Below are positions 44,400 through 55,556 of a stretch of 64,000 nt of DNA, in pieces. This DNA comes from Dermacentor variabilis (taxonomy: Eukaryota > Arthropoda > Arachnida > Ixodida > Ixodidae), in assembly GCF_050947875.1 (NCBI RefSeq), contig NC_134570.1, forward strand, positions 201,079,750 through 201,143,749. The letters are read 5' to 3'. Position 1 is the first letter of the stretch. Every line of letters starts with the position of its first letter. The notes under the pieces were generated by a model. That model saw only the letters and a list, made by a program, of their open reading frames with translations. It was not told the origin of the DNA and ran no database searches. The position numbers were made by a program, and so were the translations under genes.

Positions 44400-47028
44400 A
44401 TTTATTCTGTGCTATTCTGCTATCTCAACTGCAGGTTGTCAAGTATTAAAAATTACCAGAGGGCGCTACTTTAATTGAGTTCACTGTACCTTGATGAGTG
44501 TTGTTCATGGTAGCTACCACGAATATTTCTCATTCATTGTCCGCAAATATGTTTCATTAGCTAAATTTCGAAATTTACCTTATGACGGTTACAAATGTCC
44601 GATAACAGCATTTAAAGCACCCTAGGATTTGTGAAGACTTCCTTTAACGATGGAGAAAGCCCGTGCAATAAATAAAAAGTGAAATTAAGCTGCCCTGACC
44701 GTGACAATGCTTCTGTGCACCGAATATTGTATCAACCTTTACGCAAACATTGTCAATTGGGGGCAATAGGAATGAGCGGCTGCGGTTTTTCTCGACATGT
44801 CAGCAGTTTTTGGCATCAATTTACAGTCCCTACAAAACGCGAAATAGCGCGATCTTGGTAACAGTTCGCTTTGCGAACCCTTGCAAGACCGTGCGCCAGG
44901 TTTGCACATTCGTAATATACTCAGTGCACTGATGACAATCATTCCGTCTGAGGCCACTTATATTACTGATATGAGGGCACATTGTCACGTGAGTTTTAAA
45001 GAAAATTTCGCTTGTTTCGTATTCTCTTCTTTTTTGTCAGAAAAAAGAGATCACGCTTGACCTATGTCATTGTATACGCTGTTGTCGGTCTTTTATCGGC
45101 GTATTCCACAACCTTTGCATTGGCACCATATCGAATAAATGAGGCAATTAACATTCATTACAATTGCATATTAGTTACTAGTTCACGATGAAAAAAAACG
45201 TGAGTAGCACTAACATAAACCTATTAACATGGAGGAGGCGGTATCCACAGAAAGCACTCATTTATTTTTTTTCGTGGTCACAGTTAGTTGTCACATCCGG
45301 TATGCAAATTAATGGTGGTTTCCGAGAAACCTGTACTGGTTTCCTTCGTAGCTTCATGCTACAGTCAGATGGGTTAAAATTTTTGCTATCATGAATTTTA
45401 CTTGCCGTGCAGCCTTCCGCGGAACTGATCTGCCCTGATAAAATAGGGTTCTGTAAACTAAAATAAGGCACACCTTTTCTTCATATGCCTGTATTTCACT
45501 CATTGACCTTTGCCAAGTTGCTCCAAAACATGTATTTACGGACAAAACGGACAATTCATGCTCCATTGTGTCAAATTTCCTGCTCCCAGAGGTGCTCCAA
45601 AACTTCTTTGACTGCTTCTATCCCTGTAAGAGTGGCCCATATAATGTTTAACGAAATTACACTGGCATCCCAGAAACGTCATGTCAACATCCCTCTGCCA
45701 AAGAGCCTTCATCTCGACATTTTGGTTAGAACTGATCACTTTATTTGCCCCAGGACTGAAGCTGCCTTGATATCTGGAATACATTGGATACTACATGCAG
45801 GATAATTAATGGCTACCTGAGCACTGCTTGAAGTGGCAAGCTCTACAGCAGCACTTGCGCTCCTTTCCATGGATTGGCAAGAGGAACCGTGGCACGTAAC
45901 TCCACAGGCACTTGTGCTCTTCACTACCTTCAGAGGAGATGCATTGGTATGTTGTACGTATATTTCACTGTGCGTTCCAGCTGCATCTCTTGCATTGTTA
46001 TTTGATGTGCAGGCAGAGGAGTTACCTTTTGGGTGCACATGTTGGTTAAAGATACAAAAAGGAAGGTGCTTCTTTGAACACCGATGACCCTGTCCTCCAC
46101 TTATTTCTTTTCATCTTCTTGTTATCTTATTTTTGCTGACTATATAAAGGTCGCAGGCAATTAAGCCAAGAAAATCATTGCCGTAATTAGCTATGGCTGA
46201 AATTGAAATGTAGAAAATATTGAAAAAAATTAATGAAAGCAGACGAAAAGACCTTGTCTATGGTTGTGACTGACCCCACAAACTTTGCAGTACACACGCG
46301 ATGCACTGGCAATTGTTATAACATGGGTATTTATGTGTGGTATACGTAGCCCTGGGAATGTTAGCTAGTGCCACTTAGAGCCATGGTGGGCAGATGTGGA
46401 ACATTCATTTTTGCACGCTGGTGTCGCATAACACATGAACTGAATAGAGCAGGCATGTGGCTAATAAACCCATGTGTGCTAGCTAAAGGCATCAAGGCTA
46501 TGAGGTTTGAGATTCTCGCATGAACGAATCAGGAGAAGGAAAACATGGGCTTGATTTGTTCTTAATCACGACCATATAAAGCCAGCAGGCAATGAAGGCA
46601 AGAACAGCATAGGCGTAACTAGCTGTGGTTAAAACTAAAATGCTGAACTGCATCTGTGGCCATCGATCAAATTTCCCCGCAATGGATTATCGTAACTCAA
46701 CGAGCAGCATATTTAAAAATTGTAATTCAGAAGACTGCCTGAATTCCAGCAATGGTCAGTAAACAACAATGAGAGCCCACGTCCTTCTAATATTCTGCGT
46801 ATTTATAGCACTTATTCATAACTTTTCTGCTCTGTAATATCAGTGTTTTGATTCGGAATAAAACCACGCTATAATACAGCAAACAGGTTACGGTCCAGTG
46901 GCGTAAATCTGCATGCTAATGAGAGGGCAAATCCTCTTGACGTTGTTCACTGAAAGTTACTTAAACTCGTGCAGCCTTCCGAAATATAATTTTTTGACGT
47001 TGCTGCCCATTGAGTTACGCTCATTCAC
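44400..47028. other. Unassigned sequence with one diverged direct repeat
   Basis: Frames of 84 to 106 codons near 45485-46087 have no recognisable family. A segment at about 46139-46212 recurs in diverged form at 46571-46644 (see the repeat entry). Otherwise nothing was identified. Confidence 0.4.
46139..46644 (+). repeat. Diverged direct repeat, about 75 bases, spacing 432
   Basis: CTATATAAAGGTCGCAGG at 46139 and CCATATAAAGCCAGCAGG at 46571 begin two segments that remain alignable for about 75 bases, sharing the order TATAAA, GCAGGCAA, GCCAAGAA/GGCAAGAA, TAGCT, TGGCT/TGGTT and AAAAT/AAATG words. The similarity is roughly three quarters by eye. They may be remains of an old tandem duplication or of two LTR-like ends. 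Confidence 0.5.
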
Positions 47029-47232
47029 TGTGTCTTGGGAGCTACCACAACGATATGGCGCTACGTACACGGTCATGTGAGATGCGGAACAATGCATCTG
47101 GGAGAGCGGGCCAGATCGTATAAGCTGAGCCGGCATGTAGCCGTGCGTGTTTTGCACACGCAACCTAGTAAACAGTTCTCAGTTAACACTTATGTTGTGT
47201 CAATCACGTATGCTCATCATCCGACCACGACA
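47029..47232 (+). repeat. 5' LTR of gypsy B
   Basis: About 204 bases, TG...CA ends, matching 51805-52009. It is followed directly by TGGAGGCAGCGGTGGGAT at 47233-47250, a plausible primer-binding site beginning TGG. Confidence 0.75.
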
Positions 47233-47379
47233 TGGAGGCAGCGGTGGGATACTCAATAACATTGTGAGAAATGCACCATGCAGTAGAAGTCTATGCCTGC
47301 AGTGCAGTACGCTGAATGCGAAACTTTGCTACCCATGGCTTCACCTGCAGTGTCCACAGCCCAGCACGCAGCGCCGCTC

Positions 47380-48235
47380 AACTCCTTCGTTGTCGAACTG
47401 CCGGAAAAACTTGATTTTCAGTGACCCGAGGAGTGGAAATGGGTAATGGGAGCGCTACATAGTTATCTCCAGACTAAAGAAGCAAGATGACGAGACGTAG
47501 GTGAACACACTCTTTTATGGCATGGGTCGGGAAGCCGAAGACGTCCTAGCCTTGCTCAGGCTCTGCGATGCTGAGAAACTCGGCTAAACACAGTAATGCA
47601 GGTGTTCGCAAAAGATTTCGTGCCACAGATGAACGTGGTATACGAGTGTTCAAAGTTCAACAGCCGGAAGCAAGACGCGCGCTAGACAGTCGATACGTTT
47701 ATCACCGAACTCTTCAGACTAGCTGAAGTCATTGAGTACAGTGCCCTCAAAGAGGAACTGATCTGTGATAGACTCCTGGTCGGTCCCAAAGACACGCAGG
47801 TGAGAAGCTGCAACGTAATGCCAAGCTTACTCTGGGAGCCACTTTCACCGCTGCTCGCCACGCGGAAACAATCAAACAGCAGCAAAGACCTACGGATGCA
47901 GCTACAGTCACTTGCAGCTGTAGACACCCCGCACGGCTTCTCGAAGAGCAAAGGAAACTCAAGTAAGAATTCTCGAAAAAATCAGTGCGACCAAACTGCG
48001 CTGACATGCAAGTGGTATGGTTCAACAAAACACCTATGGTTCACCAAAGGTGCTTTGACATTCGCTGGGCACATAGGTGGTGCCCAGCGAATGGCAAAAC
48101 ATGCAGTGCCTGCAGTAAAGTGCAAAGCTGTTGCTGTATGTTTTTCCGCTTCCAAAAAGCAGAACAAAAAGCACATACCAAGCTGCTTTGTAAAAGGTTT
48201 CCTTGGGACAATTAACTCACCAACAGGCTCCTCGG
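47380..48235 (+). pseudogene. gag: gypsy B gag
   Basis: Several short frames hold gag-like blocks: SDPRSGNG at the start (47147-47446), FAKDFVPQMNVVYE near 47605, LTLGATFTAARHAETIKQQQ near 47823, and a Cys/His region around 47985-48170 with CADMQVVWF, CPANGKTCSACSK and KVQSCC. The last is the nucleocapsid zinc-binding area that precedes protease in this group. Frameshifts and stops occur in almost every block. The order and direction agree with the following protease. Confidence 0.6.
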
Positions 48236-48480
48236 CCGTGAAAAATCAATGTGACTGTCAATGGCTCGCCAATGAAGTTCAAGGTAGACTCTGGCGCGGA
48301 TGTAACTGCCATGCCAACAAGCCTTTAGCACGAACAAGAAGTCATGGGCAACCTGAAGCAAGAAAAGGAACAGCTGCTTGGGTCTGGAGGACCAAAATAG
48401 CGACGATTGGACTGTTCACTGCGACCTTGTCCTTAAATAGCTTATTGTACAAGAAGAAATTAATGTAATAGACAAGCTGG
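48236..48480 (+). pseudogene. pol: gypsy B protease, DSG intact
   Basis: One frame gives NVTVNGSPMKFKVDSGADVT, then MPTS. The DSG active-site triad and following AD lie at 48287-48301. D-S-G is a normal variant of D-T-G in retroelement proteases. The rest (ATIGLFTATLSLNS) fits the flap and second half but is interrupted. Unlike gypsy A, the triad here is preserved even though the frame is broken. Confidence 0.65.
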
Positions 48481-48589
48481 GTGATGCACTTTTTTACCTC
48501 TCGCAAACAAATCCTTCAATGTCCTAGCAAGTCTCCTAGAAGTAGGAGAGGCAGCCGGTAAGGTCAGCGACCTAGCCAACATTTTCTGC

Positions 48590-50378
48590 CGCTACCTCTA
48601 CCTGGCTAGAGGCCTGGGCCTTCTCAAGACCGATTACAAGGTAACGCTACTCCCTGATTGATGCCCAGTGGTGTGCTATTATGTACCCGACCCGAGTACC
48701 TTTGCCCGTGTGGCCGAGTGTCCAATGCGAATAGGATAAATTGGAGAACCTGGGTGTCATCAGAAAGGTCGAAGAGACCACAGAGTGGCATGCGCCTATG
48801 GTAGTTGCTAACATTAAAGGATGCGAGCTTGAAATCTGCAGTGACTTTGAAGGGTTGAAATAGAACATTCTGTGAGAACGACTCTTAATGCCCACTGCCG
48901 ATGAGTGTCTGGATAAACTCACCGAAATTGCCTGGTTTAGCAAACTTGACGCAAGGGCCGGTTATTGGTTATCGGTTACCTGAGTCGCAGAGGTTCAACA
49001 CTTTCCTGGTGCCATTTGTCCATTGTCGGTTCCTCTGATTGCCCTTTGTAATTTACACAGCAACTGAATTTTTCCAGAGGGAAATGCTAAGACTGCTAGA
49101 AGGCCTGTACGGCCGAGCATGTCTGCAGGACGACATAATAGTGCTTGGCCGCATGAAGGCAGAACATGATGCAAGACTTCACAAAGTACTTCAGCGCCTG
49201 CAAGAAGCTGCCATCACCGTAAACGCAGGAAGGTGGGTACTACACCAGCAGCCAAAATCGCGCCCCTTGGTTTCTCGTTCCTTACATAACGAGGGTCTCG
49301 AAGCTGGCAACATTTATGCCTCCAGGTAGCACGTGTGGGTTTATTTAACAGTTGGCTTCAACAAAAAGGTCACATAATTGTGACGCCTGCGGCAGAAAGG
49401 ATGTTCCACATACGCCAGCAAGGTTTGTGAGTGGTGGCACTGGCCAACAAACCCAAGGTTAGTTCTAGCAGTAACACGCAAATAAAATACCCCAGAAAGT
49501 TGATGGGAAGAGGGTGCCGTGATAGCTCAATTGGTAGAGCATCTCACGTGTAATGCGAAGATGTGGGATCATTCCCCACGTGCGGGAAGTTATTTCTTCA
49601 TCCACTTTCAATTCCAATATTTTATAATTTATTTCAATAAGTAAATACAAGTAATCTCCCCTGTGTTGCACTTGGTGTCTTTGTTGGCTTCTTATAATAT
49701 GATTAATAAAAATCAGACCCTTGGTTAACCCCCTTCTCATTCACCGGCAGTCAGTAGAATTCCTTGGACACATTGTATTGGCAAACGGTATCAGCGCTGA
49801 CCCTGAAAAGGTCAATGCGCTGTGTCAGCTATCAAAGCCAACAGACGTAGGATGTAGAAGTGAGGTCCTTTCGGGAATGGCCAATCACCTGGTCAGTTTC
49901 TCCCTGGGCTCTCGCAGCTCACAAAAGCATTACGTGATCAAGCAATCCATGAAAAAACCATTGACGATGACACCTTTGCTCACCCAATACAACCATCACA
50001 GTCTTCTCACTGTGTCTGCATATGTAATATTGAACGATCTTGGGGCAGTCCTACAAGAGACAGAAGGTCGTAGGCTTGTCGTTGACTGTGACTCAAGGTC
50101 CCTTTCTCACAAAGAGACATAATATGCTCATATAGAGAAAGAAGCATTGTCAGTTACATGGGCCTGCAAGCATCTCCGCTGGTACCTGGTAGGTCTGAAG
50201 TTCCATGTTGAAAGAGACGCCAAGCCGCTAGTACTGCTGCAGTCCTCAAGCTGCCTGGGGGAACTAGGTCCACATCTGCAACGGTTCCGAATGAGACTGC
50301 TGGTGTTTGACTACCCCATTTCCCACGTCTCTGCCAAGGAAATACACCCTGTTGACTTGCTGTCAAGGAAACTGTAGA
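48590..50378 (+). pseudogene. pol: gypsy B reverse transcriptase and RNase H, split by an insertion
   Basis: RT traces begin near 48640; WFSKLDARAGYWL (motif A Asp) lies near 48930-48970. The 49039-49329 frame has TEFFQREMLRLLEGLYGRAC, then LQDDIIVLGRMKAEHDARL with the loop reading LQDD at 49123-49134 instead of an aromatic-x-DD. The frame is interrupted at 49252 and resumes at 49751 with SVEFLGHIVLANGISADPEK. RNase H follows as a damaged block and then HIEKEALSVTWACKHLRWYL and ISHVSAKEIHPVDLLSRK to 50378. Both catalytic Asp of the loop remain, but the protein is thoroughly broken. Confidence 0.75.
49252..49741 (+). mobile_element. 490-bp tRNA-SINE composite inserted in gypsy B
   Basis: A duplicated CACCRGCAG (49243-49251 and 49742-49750) frames the insertion, and host RT reading continues across the pair. 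Within it, TAGCTCAATTGG at 49523-49534 is a perfect tRNA A box and GATCATTCC at 49567-49575 a B box in a paired T-stem (GTGGG with CCCAC). The first 30 and last 30 bases resemble one another as direct repeats (AAAATCGCGCCCCTTGG start, AAAATCAGACCCTTGG end). The 3' part has AATAAAAATC. So a tRNA-derived unit is preceded by about 260 bases of extra sequence. Confidence 0.75.
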
Positions 50379-50549
50379 AAGAAACAGAAAATAAGCAACC
50401 CGAGAAGCCTCAGCGAGGCCATCATAGAGCACCAAATGCTTACGATGGAACTGCTGCCTGCCTCCCAAGACTTCCTAGGTAGGAGAAAGGCCGCGCAAAT
50501 GAATGATCCCGTGTTAGCAAGGGTCAGGGACTATACAATCTTCAGGTTT

Positions 50550-51760
50550 TAACGAGTCACTTCCCCCAGACGTGCAGAGGTAGGCAGAATTTGCCCACGA
50601 ACTGACACCGGAGGATCGCATTTTACTCAAAGGCAGTCACATTTCCAGAAGGGTTGAAATCTGGGCCAGTTGGTACATACTTGAACGAAAAAACCAGTCA
50701 AAAACACAAAGGACAAGAGGACCTCTCCTGTTGTGGTGTGAACCTCTCCTCTTGTCCTTTGTGTTTTTGACTGGTTTTTCGTTCAGGCAGTTACATTTTT
50801 ATCCCACCGTCTATGCAAAGTGATGTGCTGGAGCGCTTGCATACTGGTCATCAGGGTGTTGGAAGTTGCAGGGCTCGAGCCACTCAGTCAGTCTGGTGGC
50901 CACGTATTAACCAACACATGCAGAGTTATGTGTGAAAATGTCCTGTCTGTCAATGTGAACCAGACACTGAGCCGAGGATACACACCCCACTTCCAGAACA
51001 CCCACGGGAAGTGATTCGAATTGATCTCTTCGTGTGAGAATGGAGAGAATTACCTCGTAGTGGTGGACTATTACTCGTGGTTCTTTGAACTCGTGAAGTT
51101 GAGGCGTACTGCCACACAGAACATAACTCAAGCACTGAGGCAGATCTCCACTCGCATGGAGACGCCAGCTATTATATGAGAGCACAATGGTCCTCAGTTC
51201 GCCTTCACACAATTCAGCTCTTTGTCAAGCAATGGGAATCATGTGATGTAACCATTAGCTCCTACTTCTGCCGGAGCAACGTCACTGCAGAAAGAACTGT
51301 ACAAATTGCGGAGCAGTTGCTCAAGAAGTCATCCAACATTCACAAGGCTCTACTTGCTCATCGCGGCCTCCAGGCAAAGAAGGGTTCACACCTGCTGAAC
51401 TCAAAAGAAGATACCTTGGAACGGACGTGCCGGTGGCACCAAGAATGCTGAGGCCCCTGTGGAACACCTAGACATTCAAGAAAACAAATGAAGCATACCC
51501 GGTCAAGCAGCGCAGGTAATACGACTGGCGACACAGGACGTTGGAGAGAGAAGCTTTTAAACCACAGACTGCCGTCCGTATTCTGTCCGGTGTTGCAACA
51601 GGGACAGTAGTTGGGCCAACTCACATGCCACGTTCATACGTGGTGAGCACAGCTAGTGATCTCACTCGACGCACAATTGAGCATCTGCAGCCGTTGCAAC
51701 CTGCAGCAATGACAAGAAGTGGACGTAAGAGTTCGAAGAGAACATAAGAAATAAGAGCTC
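50550..51760 (+). pseudogene. pol: gypsy B integrase, split by an insertion
   Basis: The zinc-binding module LERLHTGHQGVGSC with WWPRINQHMQSYV and CPVCQCEPD sits at 50825-50960 across frames (HHCC order kept). The catalytic core is damaged: a first-Asp region near 51020 (IRIDLFVWE-like), EHNGPQFAFTQF near 51180 where the second Asp is changed to His/Asn-type sequence, and no clear final Glu. The remainder to 51760 is barely recognisable. The 140-bp hairpin element interrupts the N-terminal part at 50645. Confidence 0.62.
50645..50784. mobile_element. 140-bp insertion ending in a 37-38-bp-arm hairpin
   Basis: AGGCAGTYACATTT occurs at 50631-50644 and 50785-50798, framing the insert as a 14-base target duplication with one mismatch. 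Within it 50683-50720 and 50748-50784 are an almost perfect inverted repeat with a 27-base loop; the arms differ only by one A in an A-run. The loop also repeats ACCTCTCCT. The first 38 bases (CCAGAAGGGTTGAAATCTGG start) are not part of the hairpin. No coding capacity. It may be the tail of a larger element such as a Penelope-like element, or a MITE. Confidence 0.75.
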
Positions 51761-51792
51761 CAAGTTGGGTCGACTTTTGGCTGGGGCCACTT

Positions 51793-51804
51793 TAAAGAAA
51801 GGGA
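51793..51804 (+). promoter_or_regulatory. Polypurine tract of gypsy B
   Basis: AAAGAAAGGGA lies directly before the 3' LTR start TGTGTT. A purine-only run at this place is where plus-strand DNA synthesis starts in LTR elements. Confidence 0.65.
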
Positions 51805-52009
51805 TGTGTTGCGTGCGCTACCGCCATGAGATGGCGCTACGTACACCATCATGTCAGATGCAGAACGACACCTCTGGGAGAGCGGGCCAGACCACGAGAG
51901 CCAAGCCGGCATGTAGCCATGCATGTGTTGCATATGTAACTTATTATACAGTTGTCAGTTAACACACATCTCGTCAGTCGTGTTGTATGCACGTCACTTG
52001 ATCACGACA
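51805..52009 (+). repeat. 3' LTR of gypsy B
   Basis: It matches the 5' LTR along its length with many substitutions, many of them C-to-T or G-to-A as expected for methylated CpG decay. It ends ACGACA at 52009. Confidence 0.75.
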
Positions 52010-52789
52010 AATACCAGTCAAGATAGACAAATTGGGGAAGGTGCATTGTCCAAAATTTCTGGACATGCCTGTGCCACCTCATTCTTCAATACATATGCGA
52101 ACAGAAAAATCCTTTTCGTAAAACTTGATGCAACATAAACTGAGCCGAAATTCGTAAACGATAAGAAAAATTTGGCAGCCTTTGTCGGTGCTGCAACTGC
52201 TTTCATTGCCAGCAATTTTATCTGTGTAATTTTCACTACGCTCCCGCTCTTATTGGGGGAGCAGGGGAAGGATACGCCAGTATGACGTGAAGGGTAGTGG
52301 ATTTCAAATAAGGAAAAAAAAGACAGACTGTAAGTGGAAGGGAGATTGACAAGGAAAGTTTTGAGTTGTGGCAGAAGGGGAGAAGAAAGGGGCTACTCGT
52401 GTTGGGTTATTACAGGAGTTGAGACAAAAACCAGAAACAAAAAATTTACATGCACTGCCAATCCAGTGTGCCAGGTTTTCTAAGTAAGCAGGAACTATCC
52501 ATATAATCTCTGAGTATTCATAAAAGAAAAGAGGGGGAGTGGGAAGGATTGAAAAGAAGGAAAGTGGGTCAAACAAACTGAGGTGTAGAAATCTGTGTGT
52601 GCACATTCATACACACACTTGTGAGAAATAGAGAAAAATAAGAAAATGAATGATTACACAGTCACTCCCACTGTGTGATATATAAAAAAAACTTGTGATA
52701 TCAGTTGTACAGTCATGTTTCCACTGCTGCCAAGAATATATTTAAGTTAGGGATGACAAGTGCATGTGTTTCAATACTCACCTACATTA
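52010..52789. other. Unassigned sequence, no gene seen
   Basis: Short frames only. The stretch 52560-52650 has GTGTG/ACAC words. No element ends were recognised. Confidence 0.4.
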
Positions 52790-53105
52790 GTCTTCCTTTG
52801 TTTTTATATTCTGCAAACGTTCTCTTGCCCTTTCATCAGTGCAGGGTTCAATTTGGCTTGTGTCGAGCTTATCACAAGTAAATAGTTATTTGGTAAACCA
52901 TTCCAACGGCACAATTCATAAATGGTGTCGCATGCCTTTTAACGAAAGCAGCTCTATTTTTATACTCAAGCGTGGGAACAAAGCTTAGATGGCTTCTTTG
53001 GAACCAGCAGCACAAATGGGGTCCCATATTTGTCATCAACCTTCTTCAGCGAGTGCAACTGCTGTGCTCATGAGGCAGTGCGTCTGGCTGCTTCAAACTG
53101 CACAC
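52790..53105 (-). pseudogene. Penelope-like element C-terminal fragment, copy 2
   Basis: The minus strand gives QQLHSLKKVDDKYGTPFVLL, VPKKPSKLCSHA, then in a new frame AFVKRHATPFMNCAVGMVYQ and, after two stops, CDKLDTSQIEPCTDERARER followed by LQNIKTKE. The order KxADKYG, LC, TxFxxCxxxVVYxIP, GxxYIGQxGRCxNERxREH is the region entering the GIY-YIG nuclease in Penelope-like proteins. The GIY-YIG motif itself is eroded here. A 53017-53105 part of it has a second inverted copy at 54220-54312. Confidence 0.6.
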
Positions 53106-54219
53106 TGTTGCATTTTGCTGCTTTCAACTCCTGAAGTTTTCACAGTAGGAATTCTTAGATTCTGATGATGAGAGTGAGGAAGGCCAGCTGCTATGAACCT
53201 GCGATCCGGAGCACTAAAGCTATTGCGAAATGTGAATTCACAACATTTTTAGAGCCTATTCAAGGCACATTGGGGCAATAGTGGATTCAACATGGGTGCA
53301 GGCTGGTTCATACAGTAGCTCACCCTTCTTTGCTCGTGGTTGGTACCTTCGGCAAACATGCTTTAGAGTGAACATCAAATATTTACCTAAGATACGCGGC
53401 ATATTGTCAATGGGTTATCGAAGTTGAGTCTGGCGAAGTCTTGTTTGGTTCGGAAGAGTCAACGGAAAAAACAGAACTGACACTGACCAAGGTGAAAGAT
53501 TGTTTAAAAGCTCATGGGAGCCTTGCTCCCAATGATTTCGCCATGCGCGTCCCATGTGTAATGGTTAGTCCTTTTCTGTTCCCATTGTAAGCATTTCAAA
53601 TGTAATATACTGTATTCTCATGTGTCATATTAGAGTAAGGTTGCAAACGAACTAACATATCTATGTATCTAAAAGCACTTGGAAAAACCACGGCCTTGTC
53701 AAATATATAGTGACGTAACGTCACAAAGTACAGGAGCTTTGTGATCATCCCATTTTAAAAACGTTACTGCAAAAGCTTAAATTCCAAACGCAACGAAATT
53801 TCACTTTGGCTAAATTGGTAATAAATCAGTAGCAAATACTACTGTAGTGAGCTTGGCAAAGCTGCGGGGCTGATAACTGTCTAATTTTCTTTTTGGTATT
53901 TTTTTTAATAGTGTATTAACTGACGACGCATACACTTGGTGGTCAGTGGCTATGACGAGAGTCCTCATCGACTCCAGGTTTTTTATCATACTGCAGGCAG
54001 CTGCAGGTGGTCCCTTATCTCGTAGGCCACACTAAGAAGTCCTGCAATCTGAGTCATGCGTCACTGCCGGTTACTGGTAATTGTGGCATTCGTTTCAGTT
54101 TCGGTATCGAGAATGCTAGAAGGCTGTTCTGTATTTACACTGTTCGAATAATTTTTTTCCGCAGCCCTAACTTTTATTGTAGTTGGGCTTCAAGGGCTGG
54201 AAAGCACCAAAAGCCTGCA
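53106..54219. other. Spacer between inverted Penelope-like fragments
   Basis: No frame over this 1.1 kb shows RT or nuclease motifs on either strand. It may be decayed element sequence or the target DNA between two insertions. A 75-codon frame at 54007-54234 is unassignable. Confidence 0.35.
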
Positions 54220-54312
54220 GTGCACACAGTTTAAAGCAGCTGAAGCGGCTAGAAGTACTGCCTCATGAGCACCAAGTGTCGCACTCGCTGCACAAGGTTG
54301 CTGACAAGTATG
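54220..54312 (+). pseudogene. Penelope-like fragment, inverted relative to copy 2
   Basis: The plus strand encodes LHKVADKYG near the end and matches the reverse complement of 53017-53105 at about three quarters of bases, with the shared words CTCATGAGGCAGT, GCGAGTGC, CAACCTT and TTGTCA. This gives an inverted pair about 1.2 kb apart. It could be two independent insertions of the same family or one rearranged element. Confidence 0.6.
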
Positions 54313-54456
54313 GGCTGTGAGCTGGGCTGTTCGGTGTGGCGCTGCCGAGCCTGAGGGTGGGTGATCAAATTCTAAGTGTGGCAGCTGCGTATTCATAGGT
54401 GTGAAATGCAAAAACTAATGTGTACTGTGCATAGTATGCACAGTAGACAAATACAG

Positions 54457-54545
54457 GGGGTCAAAATTAATCCAGATTCCCTCGTACTTTATGTCTCATA
54501 ATCATTGTTGTTTGTCACATAAAACTACAGGATTCGGTTCAATTT
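54457..54545 (+). mobile_element. 3' fragment of a Ruka-type SINE
   Basis: GGGGTCAAAATTAATCCAGA, then CTCATAATCATTGTTG and CACATAAAACTACAGG follow the 3' half of the family in order. The tRNA-related 5' half is missing. Confidence 0.6.
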
Positions 54546-55332
54546 ATTAGTTGGTGCCCTTTCATGTTCTATTTCTCTAATTTTCTTGCTTACAAAAGCT
54601 CTGTTCTTGCTTCAAATAATAAATTTGTTATTAAAGAAGGATAACCTTCAATCTAACTTATTATTTTCCTTTAGTGTCCCTTTGCTGTGCATTGAAAGCA
54701 TGGAACACTAATGCTTTTGCGTTAATGTTTAATGGACTCATGCTTAACAGCTAGATGGCATAGAAGCTGAACTACTACTGTGGGCTTCAAGTTGATAGGT
54801 TGCCGTACAAAAGCTGGTCTTTTCTTCCAGAGATAGAAACAACTTCGTCTAGTTCTCTGTCTTTATATAGACTGCTGAGAAAGGTAAACATCACTTGCAT
54901 GATGGATCAGTCATAAGATTACTTTATTCAATTTTTGCTCATCGACCCAAAAGAAGAAAGTTAACATAATTGTGCATTGTAGTTGCAGAACTTGAAACAA
55001 AGGAGCCAAATGCCCTTAACCCTTTCCCTACCGAGGATGAGCAACGCTTGCTAAAATTTGGGCCTGTACAACTGAGGTGACGCTGGGTCAATCAGAAGTA
55101 AAAACCACAAAGTTCTGCTTCACCATCCGTAAGTTTGGCTTCACTACACACTTTTTAATGCATAATAGATGGCACCACAGGTCAGTATGTTTCTGCAATG
55201 CCAACCAACTCTTCAAAATGATGTCATCATCTTGTAGAAGCCCAGATTAAGAACTCCCAATGTAAACCTCACAAGATAAGGACTGCAAATCCCTAGGCAC
55301 TCACGTCATGGCCTAAAAATAAAAAATTAAAT
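54546..55332. other. Unassigned sequence, no gene seen
   Basis: AT-rich and without frames over about 60 codons. No repeat structure seen. Confidence 0.4.
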
Positions 55333-55556
55333 TCGGGAGTTTTGCGTTCTATAACTACAGCTTCACTATAAGACATGCCGTAGTGAGGGAACTTCCGAAT
55401 AATTTTCACCATCTGGGGTTCTTTAACATACACCCAGTGCACGGTACAGAGGTATTTTAGCACTTCAGCCCCATTAAAATGCGGCGGATGTGGCAGGGAT
55501 TCAAGCCCTTAACCTAGTAGCGCAGTGCCATAGCCACCATGCCACCACAACAGGTA
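55333..55556 (-). mobile_element. Ruka-type SINE, diverged copy
   Basis: The plus strand shows GACATGCCGTAGTGAGGGA, ACCATCTGGGGTTCTTTAAC, GCCCCATTAAAATGCGGC, TGGCAGGGATTCAAGCCCTT and ACCACAACAGG, in the order of the reverse-strand family. It lies about 0.8 kb from the fragment at 54457-54545 and in opposite orientation, so the two are separate events. Confidence 0.82.

Larger units (their letters stand above)
47029..52009 (+). mobile_element. Ty3/gypsy LTR retrotransposon B, heavily decayed
   Basis: LTRs starting TGTGT at 47029 and 51805 both end ACGACA, and both contain ATGGCGCTACGTACAC and GGGAGAGCGGGCCAGA. Between them lie gag, protease, RT, RNase H and integrase remnants in Ty3/gypsy order. 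By eye the LTRs are only about three quarters to four fifths identical, so this is an old insertion. Two later insertions interrupt pol: 49252-49741 and 50645-50784. A target duplication was not found at the assigned ends. Confidence 0.82.
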
